From contig DJJU01000011.1 in the NCBI GenBank assembly GCA_002434305.1, forward strand, positions 199,139 through 263,138: DNA of 64,000 nt. Direction: 5' to 3'. Positions 56,514 to 64,000 of the stretch are shown one piece after another. Each line of letters starts with the position of its first letter. Positions within the stretch are counted from its first letter, which is position 1. This DNA is from Alicycliphilus sp. UBA6560. GTDB taxonomy: Bacteria; Pseudomonadota; Gammaproteobacteria; Burkholderiales; Burkholderiaceae_C. Made by a program: the position numbers and the translations under genes. The notes under the pieces were generated by a model. It made no database searches. It was not told where the DNA came from and saw only the letters and a program-made list of their open reading frames with translations.

Positions 56514-57608
56514 GTGAACCCTGGCACCCGCATCGGCCTGATCGGCCTCGCCCTGTCCCTGTCGGCCTGCTCCGTCCTGGAGGGCGACAAGATCGACTAC
56601 AAAAGCGCCACCAAGGGAGCCACGCTGGAGGTGCCGCCGGACCTGACGCAGCTGTCGCGCGACACCCGCTACACCGTGCCCGGCGGCGTGGTCTCGGCCG
56701 CGGCCTTCGAGGCCGGTCAGGCCCAGCAGCCCCGCGGAGCGGCCGCCAGCACCGCCCCCGTGAAGATCGGCGACGTGCGCATCGAGCGTGACGGCAACCA
56801 GCGCTGGCTGGTGGTGGACCGCCCGGTGGACCAGCTGTGGGAGCCGGTGCGCGACTTCTGGCTGGACAACGGCTTCGTCTACACCCTGGAGCAGCGCGAC
56901 CTGGGCCTGCTGGAAACCGACTGGGCCGAGAACCGCGCCAAGCTGCCGCAGGACTTCATCCGCCAGACCATCGGCAAGGTGTTCGATTCGCTGTATTCCA
57001 CCGGCGAGCGCGACAAGTTCCGCACCCGCATGGAGCGCCGTGCCGACGGCAGCACCGAGATCTACGTGACCCACCGCGGCATGATGGAGGTCTACAGCAG
57101 CTCGCAGAAGGACCAGACCGTCTGGCAGCCGCGCGCGTCCGATCCCGAACTGGAAACCGAATTCCTGCGCCGCATGATGGTCAAGCTGGGCGTGAGCGAG
57201 GAGCAGTCGCGTGCTGCTGCGGCCGCGCCCATCCCGGCCGCACCCTCGGCGCGCATCGGCAACGTGGGCGGCGTGCCCGTGGTGCAGCTGGACGAGCCCT
57301 TCGACCGCGCCTGGCGCCGCATCGGCGTGTCGCTGGACCGCACGGGTTTCACCGTCGAGGACCGTGACCGTAGCCAGGGCGTGTACTTCGTGCGCTACGT
57401 GGAGCCCAACGCCAACAAGAAGGAGCAAGGCTTCTTCGGCAAGCTGTTCAGCCGCAACGCGGATGCCGCGGCGCCGCTCAAGTACCGCATCGTGGTGCGC
57501 AGCGAGGGCAACCAGAGCACGGTGTCCGTGCTCAACGCCGCCGGCGCGCCCGAGAGTTCGGCCAACGCCGAGCGCATCGTGCGCGTCATCGCCGACGACC
57601 TGAAGTAA
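56514..57608 (+). CDS. bamC: Outer-membrane assembly lipoprotein BamC
   Basis: A 364-residue lipoprotein with lipobox LSLSAC (Cys18) and a GTG start preceded by GAGG. The extended N-terminal part (DKIDYKSATKGATLEVPPDL) is the segment that binds BamD in the BAM complex. Two helix-grip domains follow (about 95-215 and 250-364). It sits on the inner leaflet side of the outer membrane and helps insert beta-barrel proteins. Confidence 0.93.
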   Translation: MNPGTRIGLIGLALSLSACSVLEGDKIDYKSATKGATLEVPPDLTQLSRDTRYTVPGGVVSAAAFEAGQAQQPRGAAASTAPVKIGDVRIERDGNQRWLVVDRPVDQLWEPVRDFWLDNGFVYTLEQRDLGLLETDWAENRAKLPQDFIRQTIGKVFDSLYSTGERDKFRTRMERRADGSTEIYVTHRGMMEVYSSSQKDQTVWQPRASDPELETEFLRRMMVKLGVSEEQSRAAAAAPIPAAPSARIGNVGGVPVVQLDEPFDRAWRRIGVSLDRTGFTVEDRDRSQGVYFVRYVEPNANKKEQGFFGKLFSRNADAAAPLKYRIVVRSEGNQSTVSVLNAAGAPESSANAERIVRVIADDLK

Positions 57609-57609
57609 C

Positions 57610-58392
57610 TTGCTGCGCTTTCGCAACCTGGCCAGCGGCAGTGGCGGCAACGCCACCCTGATCGAAGGACGCAGCGGCGCTCACACGCGCCGGCTGCTCA
57701 TGGACTGCGGCCTGAGCCTGCGCCAGGTGGACGCGCGCCTGGCCGCCGCCGGCACCAGCGCCGCGCAGCTGGACGCCGTGTTCATCACCCACGAACACTC
57801 GGACCACACGGGTTGCGTGCTCAAGCTGGCGCTGCGCGAGCGCATCCCCGTGTGGATGAGCCAAGGTACCTGGGAAGGCATGGGCGCACCCGAGCTGGAG
57901 GGCCTGCTGCGCATCGCGCGCGACGGCGAGCCCATCGACCTGGGCGACTTCGAGGCCCGGCCCTTTGCCGTGCCCCACGATGCGCGCGAGCCGCTGCACC
58001 TGCGCTGCAGCGACGGGGCCACGCACATCGGCCTGATGACCGACCTGGGCCATGCCGGCGAACACGTGCTGCAGCAGCTGCAGGGCTGCCACGCGCTGCT
58101 GCTGGAGACCAACCACGACAGCGACATGCTGCAGGGCGGCCGCTACCCGGCCTTTCTGAAGCGGCGCATCGCCGGTCCTTACGGCCACCTGCCCAACGAC
58201 GCCAGCGCCGACCTGCTGCACGCGCTGTGTCACCCCGGCCTGCGCCACGTGGTGGCCGCCCACCTGAGCGTGCGCAACAATCAGCCGCACCTGGCCCAGG
58301 CCGCACTGGCCGGTGCCTGGGGCTGCGCCGACACGGACATCATCGTCGCCGACCAGCGCACGGGCACCGGCTGGGTCGAAGCCAGCTATTAG
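57610..58392 (+). CDS. YycJ/WalJ-like metallo-beta-lactamase fold hydrolase
   Basis: A 260-residue MBL-fold protein. Metal ligands are visible in FITHEHSDHTG, the later aspartate in GLMTDLGHAGEHV, and the histidine in VVAAHLSVRNN. It probably is a nuclease-like hydrolase, as in the YycJ family. It starts one base after the bamC stop at TTG, a weak start that suggests coupling to bamC. The in vivo substrate is unknown. Confidence 0.87.
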   Translation: MLRFRNLASGSGGNATLIEGRSGAHTRRLLMDCGLSLRQVDARLAAAGTSAAQLDAVFITHEHSDHTGCVLKLALRERIPVWMSQGTWEGMGAPELEGLLRIARDGEPIDLGDFEARPFAVPHDAREPLHLRCSDGATHIGLMTDLGHAGEHVLQQLQGCHALLLETNHDSDMLQGGRYPAFLKRRIAGPYGHLPNDASADLLHALCHPGLRHVVAAHLSVRNNQPHLAQAALAGAWGCADTDIIVADQRTGTGWVEASY

Positions 58393-58423
58393 CCCGCGAC
58401 TGCCACTGGAGCTGACGCAAAAC

Positions 58424-58457
58424 AAAACCCCGTCCGCCTGAGCGGTACGGGGTTTTT
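58424..58457 (+). terminator. Rho-independent terminator of the dapA-bamC operon
   Basis: AAAACCCCGT-CCGC-CTGA-GCGG-T-ACGGGG followed by five T. A long stable stem with A-run and T-run on either side, so it can also stop minus-strand transcripts of the lipoprotein gene. Confidence 0.88.
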
Positions 58458-58518
58458 GCTTTGCGTTGCCCACTGCCTGGGCCATGGGGCCCAGCAGAAG
58501 GCAGCAGGAAGGCCCGGA

Positions 58519-58797
58519 TTACTTGGCTTCTTGCGAAGCGGCGCCCGTCGCAGCGGCAGCGGCAGCGTCCGCAGCAGCCTTGGCGTCTGCAGCAGCGGCA
58601 TCGGAAGCGGCGTCGACGGCGGCAGCCGGGGCTTCGACCGAAGCGGGGGCCTCGGCAGGAGCGGGCGCGGGCTCGGGTGCCGGAGCGGGCGCTTCCACCG
58701 GTGCAGGAGCAGGAGCAGGTGCCGGCTCTTCCTTCTTGCCGCAGGCGGCCAGGGCAACGGCAGCAACCAGGGCAGCCAGAACAACGGAGTTCTTCAT
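58519..58797 (-). CDS. Low-complexity Ala/Pro-rich lipoprotein
   Basis: A 92-residue lipoprotein with lipobox ALAACG (Cys19). The mature part is almost only alanine, proline, glutamate and aspartate (EEPAPAPAPAPVEAPAP and similar), then alanine-rich helical sequence. It probably spans part of the periplasm as an extended tether. No function is known. It is convergent with the MBL gene across the terminator. Confidence 0.78.
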   Translation of the reverse strand: MKNSVVLAALVAAVALAACGKKEEPAPAPAPAPVEAPAPAPEPAPAPAEAPASVEAPAAAVDAASDAAAADAKAAADAAAAAATGAASQEAK

Positions 58798-58944
58798 TGC
58801 AGTCTTCCTATGATGGACAGGGATAGTTATGAAACGCCGTGACCCTTGCCGCGATGGCCAAGGACCGGCTGGGGCACTCCACATGCCCCGGGGCAAAACC
58901 AGCCGATGATTATCCGTCAATCCTGAATAACGCGTAGCCCGCCG

Positions 58945-59454
58945 CTACAGCCCCAGCACCGAGGCGGGAAAGGCCGGACTGCTCTTGCGCTCTATCCATT
59001 CGTTCAAGGTTTCGCGCAGCTGCACGCGCCGGCTGGGCTCGCTGCCCGTGATGCCCACGCTGCGCACCGGGTCCAGGCGATGCAGCACCCAGGCCGGCGA
59101 CCACAGGGCGCTGGGCAGGGCCAGCGGGTCGGTGCCCGTGCCCTTGCGGCAGGTGATGAGGTGGTCCCACTGGCGGCGCCACTGCACGAAGCGCGGATGG
59201 CGGCGCACCACTTCGGCATAGTCCAGCGCCAGCAGCGTGCAGCGCCGTCCGGCGCGCGACCACTGCTGCAGCGTCTCGACGACCTCACGCTCCCCCAGCG
59301 GCCAGTCCACGAACTCGGCATCGGCCAGGATCAGTTCACCCCAGCCTTCGCGCGCGGCCGTGGCCAGCGCATCGCGCACCCGCTGACGAAACTCCTCGCG
59401 GCCTTCGAAGCGCCCCTCAGGCAGGGCGGGCGGTACTGCATTCATGTCATCCAT
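58945..59454 (-). CDS. Conserved hypothetical protein downstream of roxA
   Basis: A 169-residue soluble protein. Recognisable patterns are ELILADAEFVDWPLGEREVV and HPRFVQWRRQWDHLITC; I do not know a characterised family. The ATG at 59454 overlaps the end of roxA by eight bases, so it is co-translated. An ATG at 59445 is an alternative. The fold looks alpha/beta; no catalytic motif is evident. Confidence 0.72.
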   Translation of the reverse strand: MDDMNAVPPALPEGRFEGREEFRQRVRDALATAAREGWGELILADAEFVDWPLGEREVVETLQQWSRAGRRCTLLALDYAEVVRRHPRFVQWRRQWDHLITCRKGTGTDPLALPSALWSPAWVLHRLDPVRSVGITGSEPSRRVQLRETLNEWIERKSSPAFPASVLGL

Positions 59455-60601
59455 GCACGAACCCCTCGGCCTCAGTCGGGCCCGGCCCGGCGTGCGCCCA
59501 GCCGGCGTCGCACCAGGTGGATAGCAGCTCCAGCGCCTCATCGCTGGCGCGGGCCAGCTCGGCCGGCGTCAGCGCGCGGGCGTCGGCCAGGCGCCGCATC
59601 AGCGCCGCGTCGCGCCCGGCGGCGCGGTAGCTCTCGCCATTGATGAAGATGTGCCGCGCGTCATACATCATGCGGGTGCGCCGGTCCAGCGCCACGCTCT
59701 CCAGCAGGCCGGCGCCCGCGCCCGGCTCGAACCAGACGTTGGACTTGGGCTCGGTCAGCGCCTCGCCCAGCGCGCACTCCAGCGCCTGCGGCTGGGCCAG
59801 GGCCCGCTCGACAGCCTGGCGGGCAAAGGCCTGCAGCTCTTGCGGAATGGCGCCCGGCGTGGCCACGGCCGGCTGCTGCGGGTCGCGGTAGATGGGGCCG
59901 CCCTCCTCGTCGGCCGCGGCGTCGGCCATGCGCAGCAGCACCTCGTGCGCCAGACCGGCCCGGCTAGGCGAGCGAAAGCCGATGGAGTACGTCATGCACT
60001 CGCCCTCGGCCACGCCGTCGTGCGCCCAGCGTGGGGGCAGGTACAGCAGGTCGCCGGGCTCCAGCACATATTCCTCTTCCGGCTCGAAGTTCGCCAGAAT
60101 CTTGAGCGGCAGGCCGTCCACCAGCTCCAGGTTTTTCTGCCGGCCGATGCGCCAGCGCCTGCGGCCCTGGGCCTGCAGCAGGAACACGTCGTAGCTGTCA
60201 AAGTGCGGGCCGACACCGCCACCATCACTGGCGTAGCTGATCATCAGGTCGTCCAAGCGCGCCTGCGGCACGAAGGCGAACTGCTGCATCAGCGCGTGCG
60301 TGGCATCGTCGTGCAGGTCCACACCTTGCACCAGCACGGTCCATTCACGGATGGACAGGGGTGGAATGGCGCGGCGCGGCAGCGGCCCGTGGCGCAGCAG
60401 CCAGCGCCCGTCCTTGTGCTGGATCAGGCGCGACTCCGCATCCTCGCTGCCCGCCAGCTGCAGCAGGGCGCTGCGCGAGACGGGCGGCTTGAAGCCGGCA
60501 ATGGCCTGGCGCACCAGCAACGGCTTTTTATGCCAGTGGCGACGCATGAATTGTTCGGCGCTCAGGCCGCCCAGCAGCGGCAGCGGTTGTTGTACGTCCA
60601 T
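59447..60601 (-). CDS. roxA: JmjC-type ribosomal oxygenase (RoxA/YcfD-like)
   Basis: A 384-residue Fe(II)/2-oxoglutarate cupin. The iron triad is His133 and Asp135 in GPHFDSYD and His194 in PRWAHDGVA. The family hydroxylates an arginine of ribosomal protein L16 (uL16). The C-terminal winged-helix-like region (about 280-384) is present. It needs oxygen, so it is an aerobic ribosome modification. It is divergent from the FKBP gene. Confidence 0.9.
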   Translation of the reverse strand: MDVQQPLPLLGGLSAEQFMRRHWHKKPLLVRQAIAGFKPPVSRSALLQLAGSEDAESRLIQHKDGRWLLRHGPLPRRAIPPLSIREWTVLVQGVDLHDDATHALMQQFAFVPQARLDDLMISYASDGGGVGPHFDSYDVFLLQAQGRRRWRIGRQKNLELVDGLPLKILANFEPEEEYVLEPGDLLYLPPRWAHDGVAEGECMTYSIGFRSPSRAGLAHEVLLRMADAAADEEGGPIYRDPQQPAVATPGAIPQELQAFARQAVERALAQPQALECALGEALTEPKSNVWFEPGAGAGLLESVALDRRTRMMYDARHIFINGESYRAAGRDAALMRRLADARALTPAELARASDEALELLSTWCDAGWAHAGPGPTEAEGFVHG

Positions 60602-60659
60602 GGGGTGTGGCGGCCGGGCGGGCGGCGGCAAGGCAGAAGGGAGCTGCGACAATTGTCCT

Positions 60660-61184
60660 ATGGAAATCAACGAACAATGCGTGGTCGCCCTGACCTGGGT
60701 GCTCAAGGACACCCTGGGCGAGGAACTGGATGTGCTGGACGATCCGGTGGAATTCCTCGTCGGCGGCGACGATCTGCTGGAGCGCATCGAGCAGGCCCTG
60801 CAAGGCTATGGAGCCGGGGCCGAACTATCCCTGCATCTGGAGCCCGAGGACGCCTTTGGCGACTATGACGGCCAGCTGCTCTTCCTGGAGCCGCGCGCCC
60901 TCTTCCCGGACGAGCTGGAAGAAGGCATGACCTTCGAGGGCTCGGCCCTGCCGGCGGGCGCCAGCGTGGACGCCCCGCGCGACGCGCTGTACACCGTGGC
61001 ACAGATCTATCCGGACCACGTGGTGCTGGACGGCAACCACCCCCTGGCCGGCATGGCGCTGCGGCTGCAGGTCAAGGTACACGCCGTGCGCGAGGCCACT
61101 GAGCAAGAGCTGGAACGCCGTACGGCTGGTGCGGGGTTCTTCCGCATCCAGCCGCAGGCACCGGGCAGCGACACGCTGCATTGA
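60660..61184 (+). CDS. FKBP-type peptidyl-prolyl isomerase (SlyD-like)
   Basis: A 174-residue SlyD-like isomerase/chaperone. The FKBP half has PVEFLVGGDDLLERIEQAL, and an inserted IF domain lies at about residues 75-130. The histidine-rich metal-binding tail of E. coli SlyD is absent, so a nickel role is unlikely. It assists proline isomerisation in folding cytosolic proteins. Confidence 0.88.
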   Translation: MEINEQCVVALTWVLKDTLGEELDVLDDPVEFLVGGDDLLERIEQALQGYGAGAELSLHLEPEDAFGDYDGQLLFLEPRALFPDELEEGMTFEGSALPAGASVDAPRDALYTVAQIYPDHVVLDGNHPLAGMALRLQVKVHAVREATEQELERRTAGAGFFRIQPQAPGSDTLH

Positions 61185-61193
61185 AGGGCCGAA

Positions 61194-61210
61194 GGCGGTT
61201 AAGCACCGCC
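61194..61210. terminator. Possible hairpin terminator between FKBP and glycine-zipper genes
   Basis: GGCGGT-TAAGC-ACCGCC between two convergent genes. There is no good U-run on either strand, so the call is weak. Confidence 0.35.
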
Positions 61211-61226
61211 CTCAGCTCCTTTCACG

Positions 61227-61712
61227 TCAAATGCGCGAGATTTGCCCCGCGTACAGGCGCACGCGGTCGCCCGTTCGCAAGTCGCCCGGCGTGGGCACCT
61301 CGTACACGCGCTGGCCGCCACGGTCCAGCTGGATGGTGATGCGGTAGGCCTCGTAGTCAACGCGGTCGTTGCGCGATTCAATGGCATTGCCGGCCAGGGC
61401 ACCACCCACGGCGCCGATGGCGGTGGCGGCGGTGCGGCCACCGCCGCTGCCAATCTGGTTGCCCAGCACGCCGCCCACCACGGCGCCCAGTACGGCGCCG
61501 GCGCCCGTGGTGCGGTTGCGCGCCTGCAGGCCCTCGATGTAGGAGACGGTACCGTATTCGGTCACGCGTTCGTCGTAGCTCGGGTAGGTCTGTGCCGGCT
61601 GGCCCGAGTAGTAGGGCTGGTCGCCGTAGCGCGGCGCCTCGGCGCATGCGGCCAGCGCTCCGGCCAGCGTGACGGCGCCGGCAATGGCGGCGAGACGGGA
61701 ATATGTGCGCAT
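61227..61712 (-). CDS. Glycine-zipper outer-membrane lipoprotein (SlyB-like)
   Basis: A 161-residue lipoprotein with lipobox ALAAC (Cys23). A glycine-zipper segment AGAVLGAVVGGVLGNQIGSG continues into AATAIGAVGGALAGNAI, the 2TM pattern of SlyB/Pcp-type proteins. It probably strengthens the outer membrane under divalent cation stress. The C-terminal beta domain is about 45 residues long. Confidence 0.87.
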   Translation of the reverse strand: MRTYSRLAAIAGAVTLAGALAACAEAPRYGDQPYYSGQPAQTYPSYDERVTEYGTVSYIEGLQARNRTTGAGAVLGAVVGGVLGNQIGSGGGRTAATAIGAVGGALAGNAIESRNDRVDYEAYRITIQLDRGGQRVYEVPTPGDLRTGDRVRLYAGQISRI

Positions 61713-61889
61713 GGCTTCACTCCTTGTTTGTTGACTGTCAGACGGAAAGACAGCGGCGCAGGCGACACGACCCACGCTGCAGGCTTTCGATTGAAGCAAG
61801 GGACGCCGCGCGCGCGGGCCGGGCAAAGGCCGGCGGGCGCGTAGTTCGCGCCAGCGCCTGGCCGTCAGCAGGCGCTGACAGGCGCCCCG

Positions 61890-62336
61890 TCAATGGCGCC
61901 CGGTGGAGCCGTAGCCGCTCTCGCCGCGCTGGCTGGCGGGAAATTCCTGCACCACGCGGAACTGCGCCTGCACCACCGGCACGATGACCAGCTGCGCCAG
62001 GCGCTCCATGGGCTGCAGGGTGAAGGCGGTGTCGCTGCGGTTCCAGGCGCTCACCATCAGCTGGCCCTGGTAGTCGCTGTCGATCAGCCCCACCAGGTTG
62101 CCCAGCACGATGCCGTGCTTGTGCCCCAGGCCCGAGCGCGGCAGGATCAGCGCGGCGTAGCCGGGGTCCTTCAGGTACATGGCGATGCCGGTGGGCACCA
62201 GCTGCCAGGCGTTGGGCTGCAGCAGCAGCGGCGCGTCCAGGCAGGCGCGCAGGTCCAGGCCGGCGCTGCCCGGCGTGGCATAGGCGGGCAGCTGATCCGC
62301 CAGGCGGGGGTCAAGAATCTTGATGTCGACGTTCAT
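61890..62336 (-). CDS. dut: dUTP diphosphatase
   Basis: A 148-residue trimeric dUTPase. The five motifs are visible, including [32 protein letters not shown], and the C-terminal arm [12 protein letters not shown] that closes over the nucleotide. It removes dUTP and supplies dUMP for thymidylate. Its ATG overlaps the coaBC stop (ATGA). Confidence 0.96.
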   Translation of the reverse strand: MNVDIKILDPRLADQLPAYATPGSAGLDLRACLDAPLLLQPNAWQLVPTGIAMYLKDPGYAALILPRSGLGHKHGIVLGNLVGLIDSDYQGQLMVSAWNRSDTAFTLQPMERLAQLVIVPVVQAQFRVVQEFPASQRGESGYGSTGRH

Positions 62337-63559
62337 GCGGCGCGAGTGTGCCGCAGGCGCCGGGCGATTTCGGCCACCAACTGGCGCGCCAGCTCGGCCT
62401 TGGAGGCGCGCGGCAGCTCGCGGTGGCCGTCGGCGTCGACCAGCAGCAGGGCATTGTCGTCCTGGCCGAAAGTGGCCGGGCCGATGTTGCCCACCAACAG
62501 CGGCACGCCTTTGCGCTGGCGCTTGGCGCTGGCGTGCTCCAGCAGGTTCTCGCTCTCGGCGGCGAAGCCCACGCAGTACAGCTGGCCGCTGCGCGCGCGC
62601 GGCGACTGCGCCACGGTGGCCAGGATGTCCGGGTTCTCCACGAAGGCCAGGGCCGGCACGGTGCCCGAGCCGTCCTTCTTGATCTTGTGATCGGCGCTGG
62701 TCGCCGGGCGCCAATCGGCCACGGCCGCTGTTGCTATTAATACAGTAGCTGTCTGCGCTTGTCCAGCAACGGTTTCAAGCATATTTTGTGCCGAAACCAC
62801 ATCCAGCCGCCGCACGCCGCGCGGAGTGGGCAGGTGCACCGGGCCGGCCACCAGCGTGACCTCGGCACCGGCCTCGCGCGCGGCGCGGGCAATGGCAAAG
62901 CCCATCTTGCCCGATGACAGGTTGGTGATGCCGCGCACCGGGTCGATGGCCTCGAAGGTCGGCCCGGCGGTGATCAGCACCTGCTGCCCCGCCAGCAGCT
63001 TCGGCGCGAAGAAGACGGTTAGCTCCTCCAGGATCTCGGCGGCCTCCAGCATGCGCCCGTCGCCGGTCTCGCCGCAGGCCTGGTCGCCGTGGCCCACGCC
63101 CAGCACGGTGGCGCCGTCGGCCTGCACCTGGGCCAGGTTGCGCTGGGTGGCGGGGTGGGCCCACATCTCGCGGTTCATGGCCGGGGCCAGCAGCAGGGGT
63201 ACGCGCTCGCTGGGGCGGGCCAGGCACAGGAGGCTGAGCAGCTCGTCCGCCCGGCCCTGCGCCAGACGCGCGATGAAGTCCGCGCTGCAGGGGGCGATCA
63301 GTACCGCGTCGGCCTCGCGCGAGAGATTGATGTGGGCCATGTTGTTGGCCTCGCGAGCGTCCCACTGCGAGCCGTACACGGGGCGGCCGGTCAGAGCCTG
63401 CATGGTCACGGGAGTGATGAACTGCTCGGCCGCTTCGGTCATCACCACCTGTACGGTGGCCTGCGCCTTGATGAGCAGCCGGGCCAGCTCGGCCACCTTG
63501 TAGCAAGCCACGCCTCCGGAGAGGCCCAGCACGATGTGTTTGCCAGCGAGTGCAGTCAT
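62333..63559 (-). CDS. coaBC: Phosphopantothenoylcysteine synthetase/decarboxylase
   Basis: A 408-residue bifunctional coenzyme A enzyme. The CoaC half has the flavin/decarboxylase His76 in NNMAHINLS and Cys162 in [13 protein letters not shown]. The CoaB half begins at [20 protein letters not shown] and contains the lysine loop HKIKKDG. Residues of about 258-277 ([17 protein letters not shown] region) are encoded by a reverse copy of the interspersed repeat, in frame, just before the conserved AVADWRP. dut follows directly. Confidence 0.96.
   Translation of the reverse strand: MTALAGKHIVLGLSGGVACYKVAELARLLIKAQATVQVVMTEAAEQFITPVTMQALTGRPVYGSQWDAREANNMAHINLSREADAVLIAPCSADFIARLAQGRADELLSLLCLARPSERVPLLLAPAMNREMWAHPATQRNLAQVQADGATVLGVGHGDQACGETGDGRMLEAAEILEELTVFFAPKLLAGQQVLITAGPTFEAIDPVRGITNLSSGKMGFAIARAAREAGAEVTLVAGPVHLPTPRGVRRLDVVSAQNMLETVAGQAQTATVLIATAAVADWRPATSADHKIKKDGSGTVPALAFVENPDILATVAQSPRARSGQLYCVGFAAESENLLEHASAKRQRKGVPLLVGNIGPATFGQDDNALLLVDADGHRELPRASKAELARQLVAEIARRLRHTRAA
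62731..62788 (-). repeat. Interspersed hairpin repeat inside coaBC (reverse)
   Basis: TTGCTATTAATACAGTAGCT, then GTCTGCGCTTGTCCAGCAAC and GGTTTCAAGCATATTTTG. It is in frame within the coaBC gene and AT-richer than the flanking codons. Confidence 0.72.
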
Positions 63560-63607
63560 GGGCCGCGATTCTGGCAGAGGGCCGCCGACGCGGCCGTGCG
63601 GGCGTAG

Positions 63608-63835
63608 CTACTCCTCGGGCGCAATGGTTTTCGTCGTGACCACGGCCACCGGATCGCTGGCCGGGAAGGTGGCTTCCACAGCGTCGTCCAGCGTGCTTTC
63701 GGGGACCTTGCGCACCTGCAGCTCTGGCTGCTCCTGCGGGTCCGCAGCGCCGGCCGGCGCGGGCCCGGCCTGCGGCCGAGGCGGTTCAGGCAGGGCGCTG
63801 CCGGGCCGGGTGGATGCGGTGTCGCGTTCGCTCAT
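63608..63835 (-). CDS. Small acidic proline-rich protein, unknown
   Basis: A 75-residue protein with a strong AGGAGG site seven bases before its ATG. The first half is proline-rich and disordered; the second half has STLDDAVEATFPASDPVAV, a pattern I associate with small conserved proteins of this bacterial group. Function unknown. Confidence 0.68.
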   Translation of the reverse strand: MSERDTASTRPGSALPEPPRPQAGPAPAGAADPQEQPELQVRKVPESTLDDAVEATFPASDPVAVVTTKTIAPEE

Positions 63836-63884
63836 ATGTCCTCCTGGGTGGTTGGGCTGGAAAGACCTGGGGTCAATAGCAAGT

Positions 63885-63945
63885 TTGAAACAAAAAACGG
63901 CTCAAACCCTTGTGCAGCCTGCGCAGGCAGCTATGGATTAAGGAG
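63885..63945 (+). repeat. Interspersed hairpin repeat, forward copy near window end
   Basis: AATAGCAAGTTTG followed by CGGCTCAAACCCTTGTGCAG and GCAGGCAGCTATGG. A diverged copy in the 165 bp before the window edge, where I see no gene. Confidence 0.6.
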
Positions 63946-64000
63946 TTGAAGCACTCCCGCGCAGGCAGCGGCGGACGCCGCCCGCTCACGAGCCGCCGGC

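Overview
The window is about 70% GC and densely packed with genes. It looks like a chromosomal segment of a betaproteobacterium of the Comamonadaceae (Acidovorax/Alicycliphilus-like). That placement rests on the DUF3460-scpA pair, the dapA-bamC order, the coaBC-dut overlap, TRAP transporters with dctSR, and a dense family of short hairpin repeats ending in a core like AAGCGCTGGCAGCTAT. The genus is an inference. I see no tRNA, rRNA, CRISPR array, prophage or insertion sequence.

Layout. 1-7919 (minus): a tightly overlapping operon resembling the acyclic-terpene (citronellol/geraniol) atu pathway: TetR regulator, SDR, carboxyltransferase, acyl-CoA dehydrogenase, enoyl-CoA hydratase, biotin carboxylase and a second acyl-CoA dehydrogenase cut by the window edge. 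7997-12990 (minus): comEC, a small winged-helix gene and a frameshifted FdhF/YdeP-type molybdopterin oxidoreductase. 13138-17017: a small membrane protein, the Fe-S carrier apbC/mrp, and the divergent pair selD/mnmH. 17131-21105: a membrane protein with a degenerate Mrr-like domain, a patatin phospholipase and metG. 21389-26525 (plus): a compact sulfur oxidation module with a cytochrome, two FccB/SoxF flavoproteins, a YeeE/YedE sulfur transporter, soxY and soxZ. 26590-35285: a chemoreceptor with an in-frame stop near its N-terminus, then a TRAP transporter (dctM, dctQ and two dctP) with a divergent two-component system dctS-dctR. 35462-41126: an AraC regulator divergent from a three-gene flavoprotein / alpha-hydroxy-acid oxidase / ThDP-enzyme cluster. 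41133-47012: a BamE-like lipoprotein, DUF3460, scpA, a two-gene cellulose-synthase-like unit (bcsA/bcsS), a CHMI isomerase and a RidA protein. 47108-53475 (minus): a second chemoreceptor with a CheR-docking tail, then parE-parC. 53567-58392 (plus): MFS transporter, 42-aa membrane peptide, methyltransferase, dapA-bamC and a metallo-hydrolase. 58519-63835: lipoproteins, the RoxA-type ribosomal oxygenase, an FKBP isomerase, dut, coaBC and a small acidic protein.

The strongest unexplained signals are these. (1) There are 16 copies of a roughly 60-bp repeat with a conserved inverted repeat; several sit in frame inside genes (atuF, comEC, coaBC and probably a methyltransferase), and two supply the stop codon of a gene. 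(2) A 38-codon remnant duplicate of the atuF start is coupled by ATGA overlaps on both sides. (3) The sulfur module pairs SoxYZ with two flavocytochrome-c-type flavoproteins and a transporter, with no soxAX or soxB nearby. (4) The bcsA/bcsS unit has an intact c-di-GMP signature and a perfect palindrome just upstream. (5) Two genes carry apparent lesions: a 4-bp tandem duplication in the oxidoreductase and a nonsense codon 11 in a chemoreceptor.
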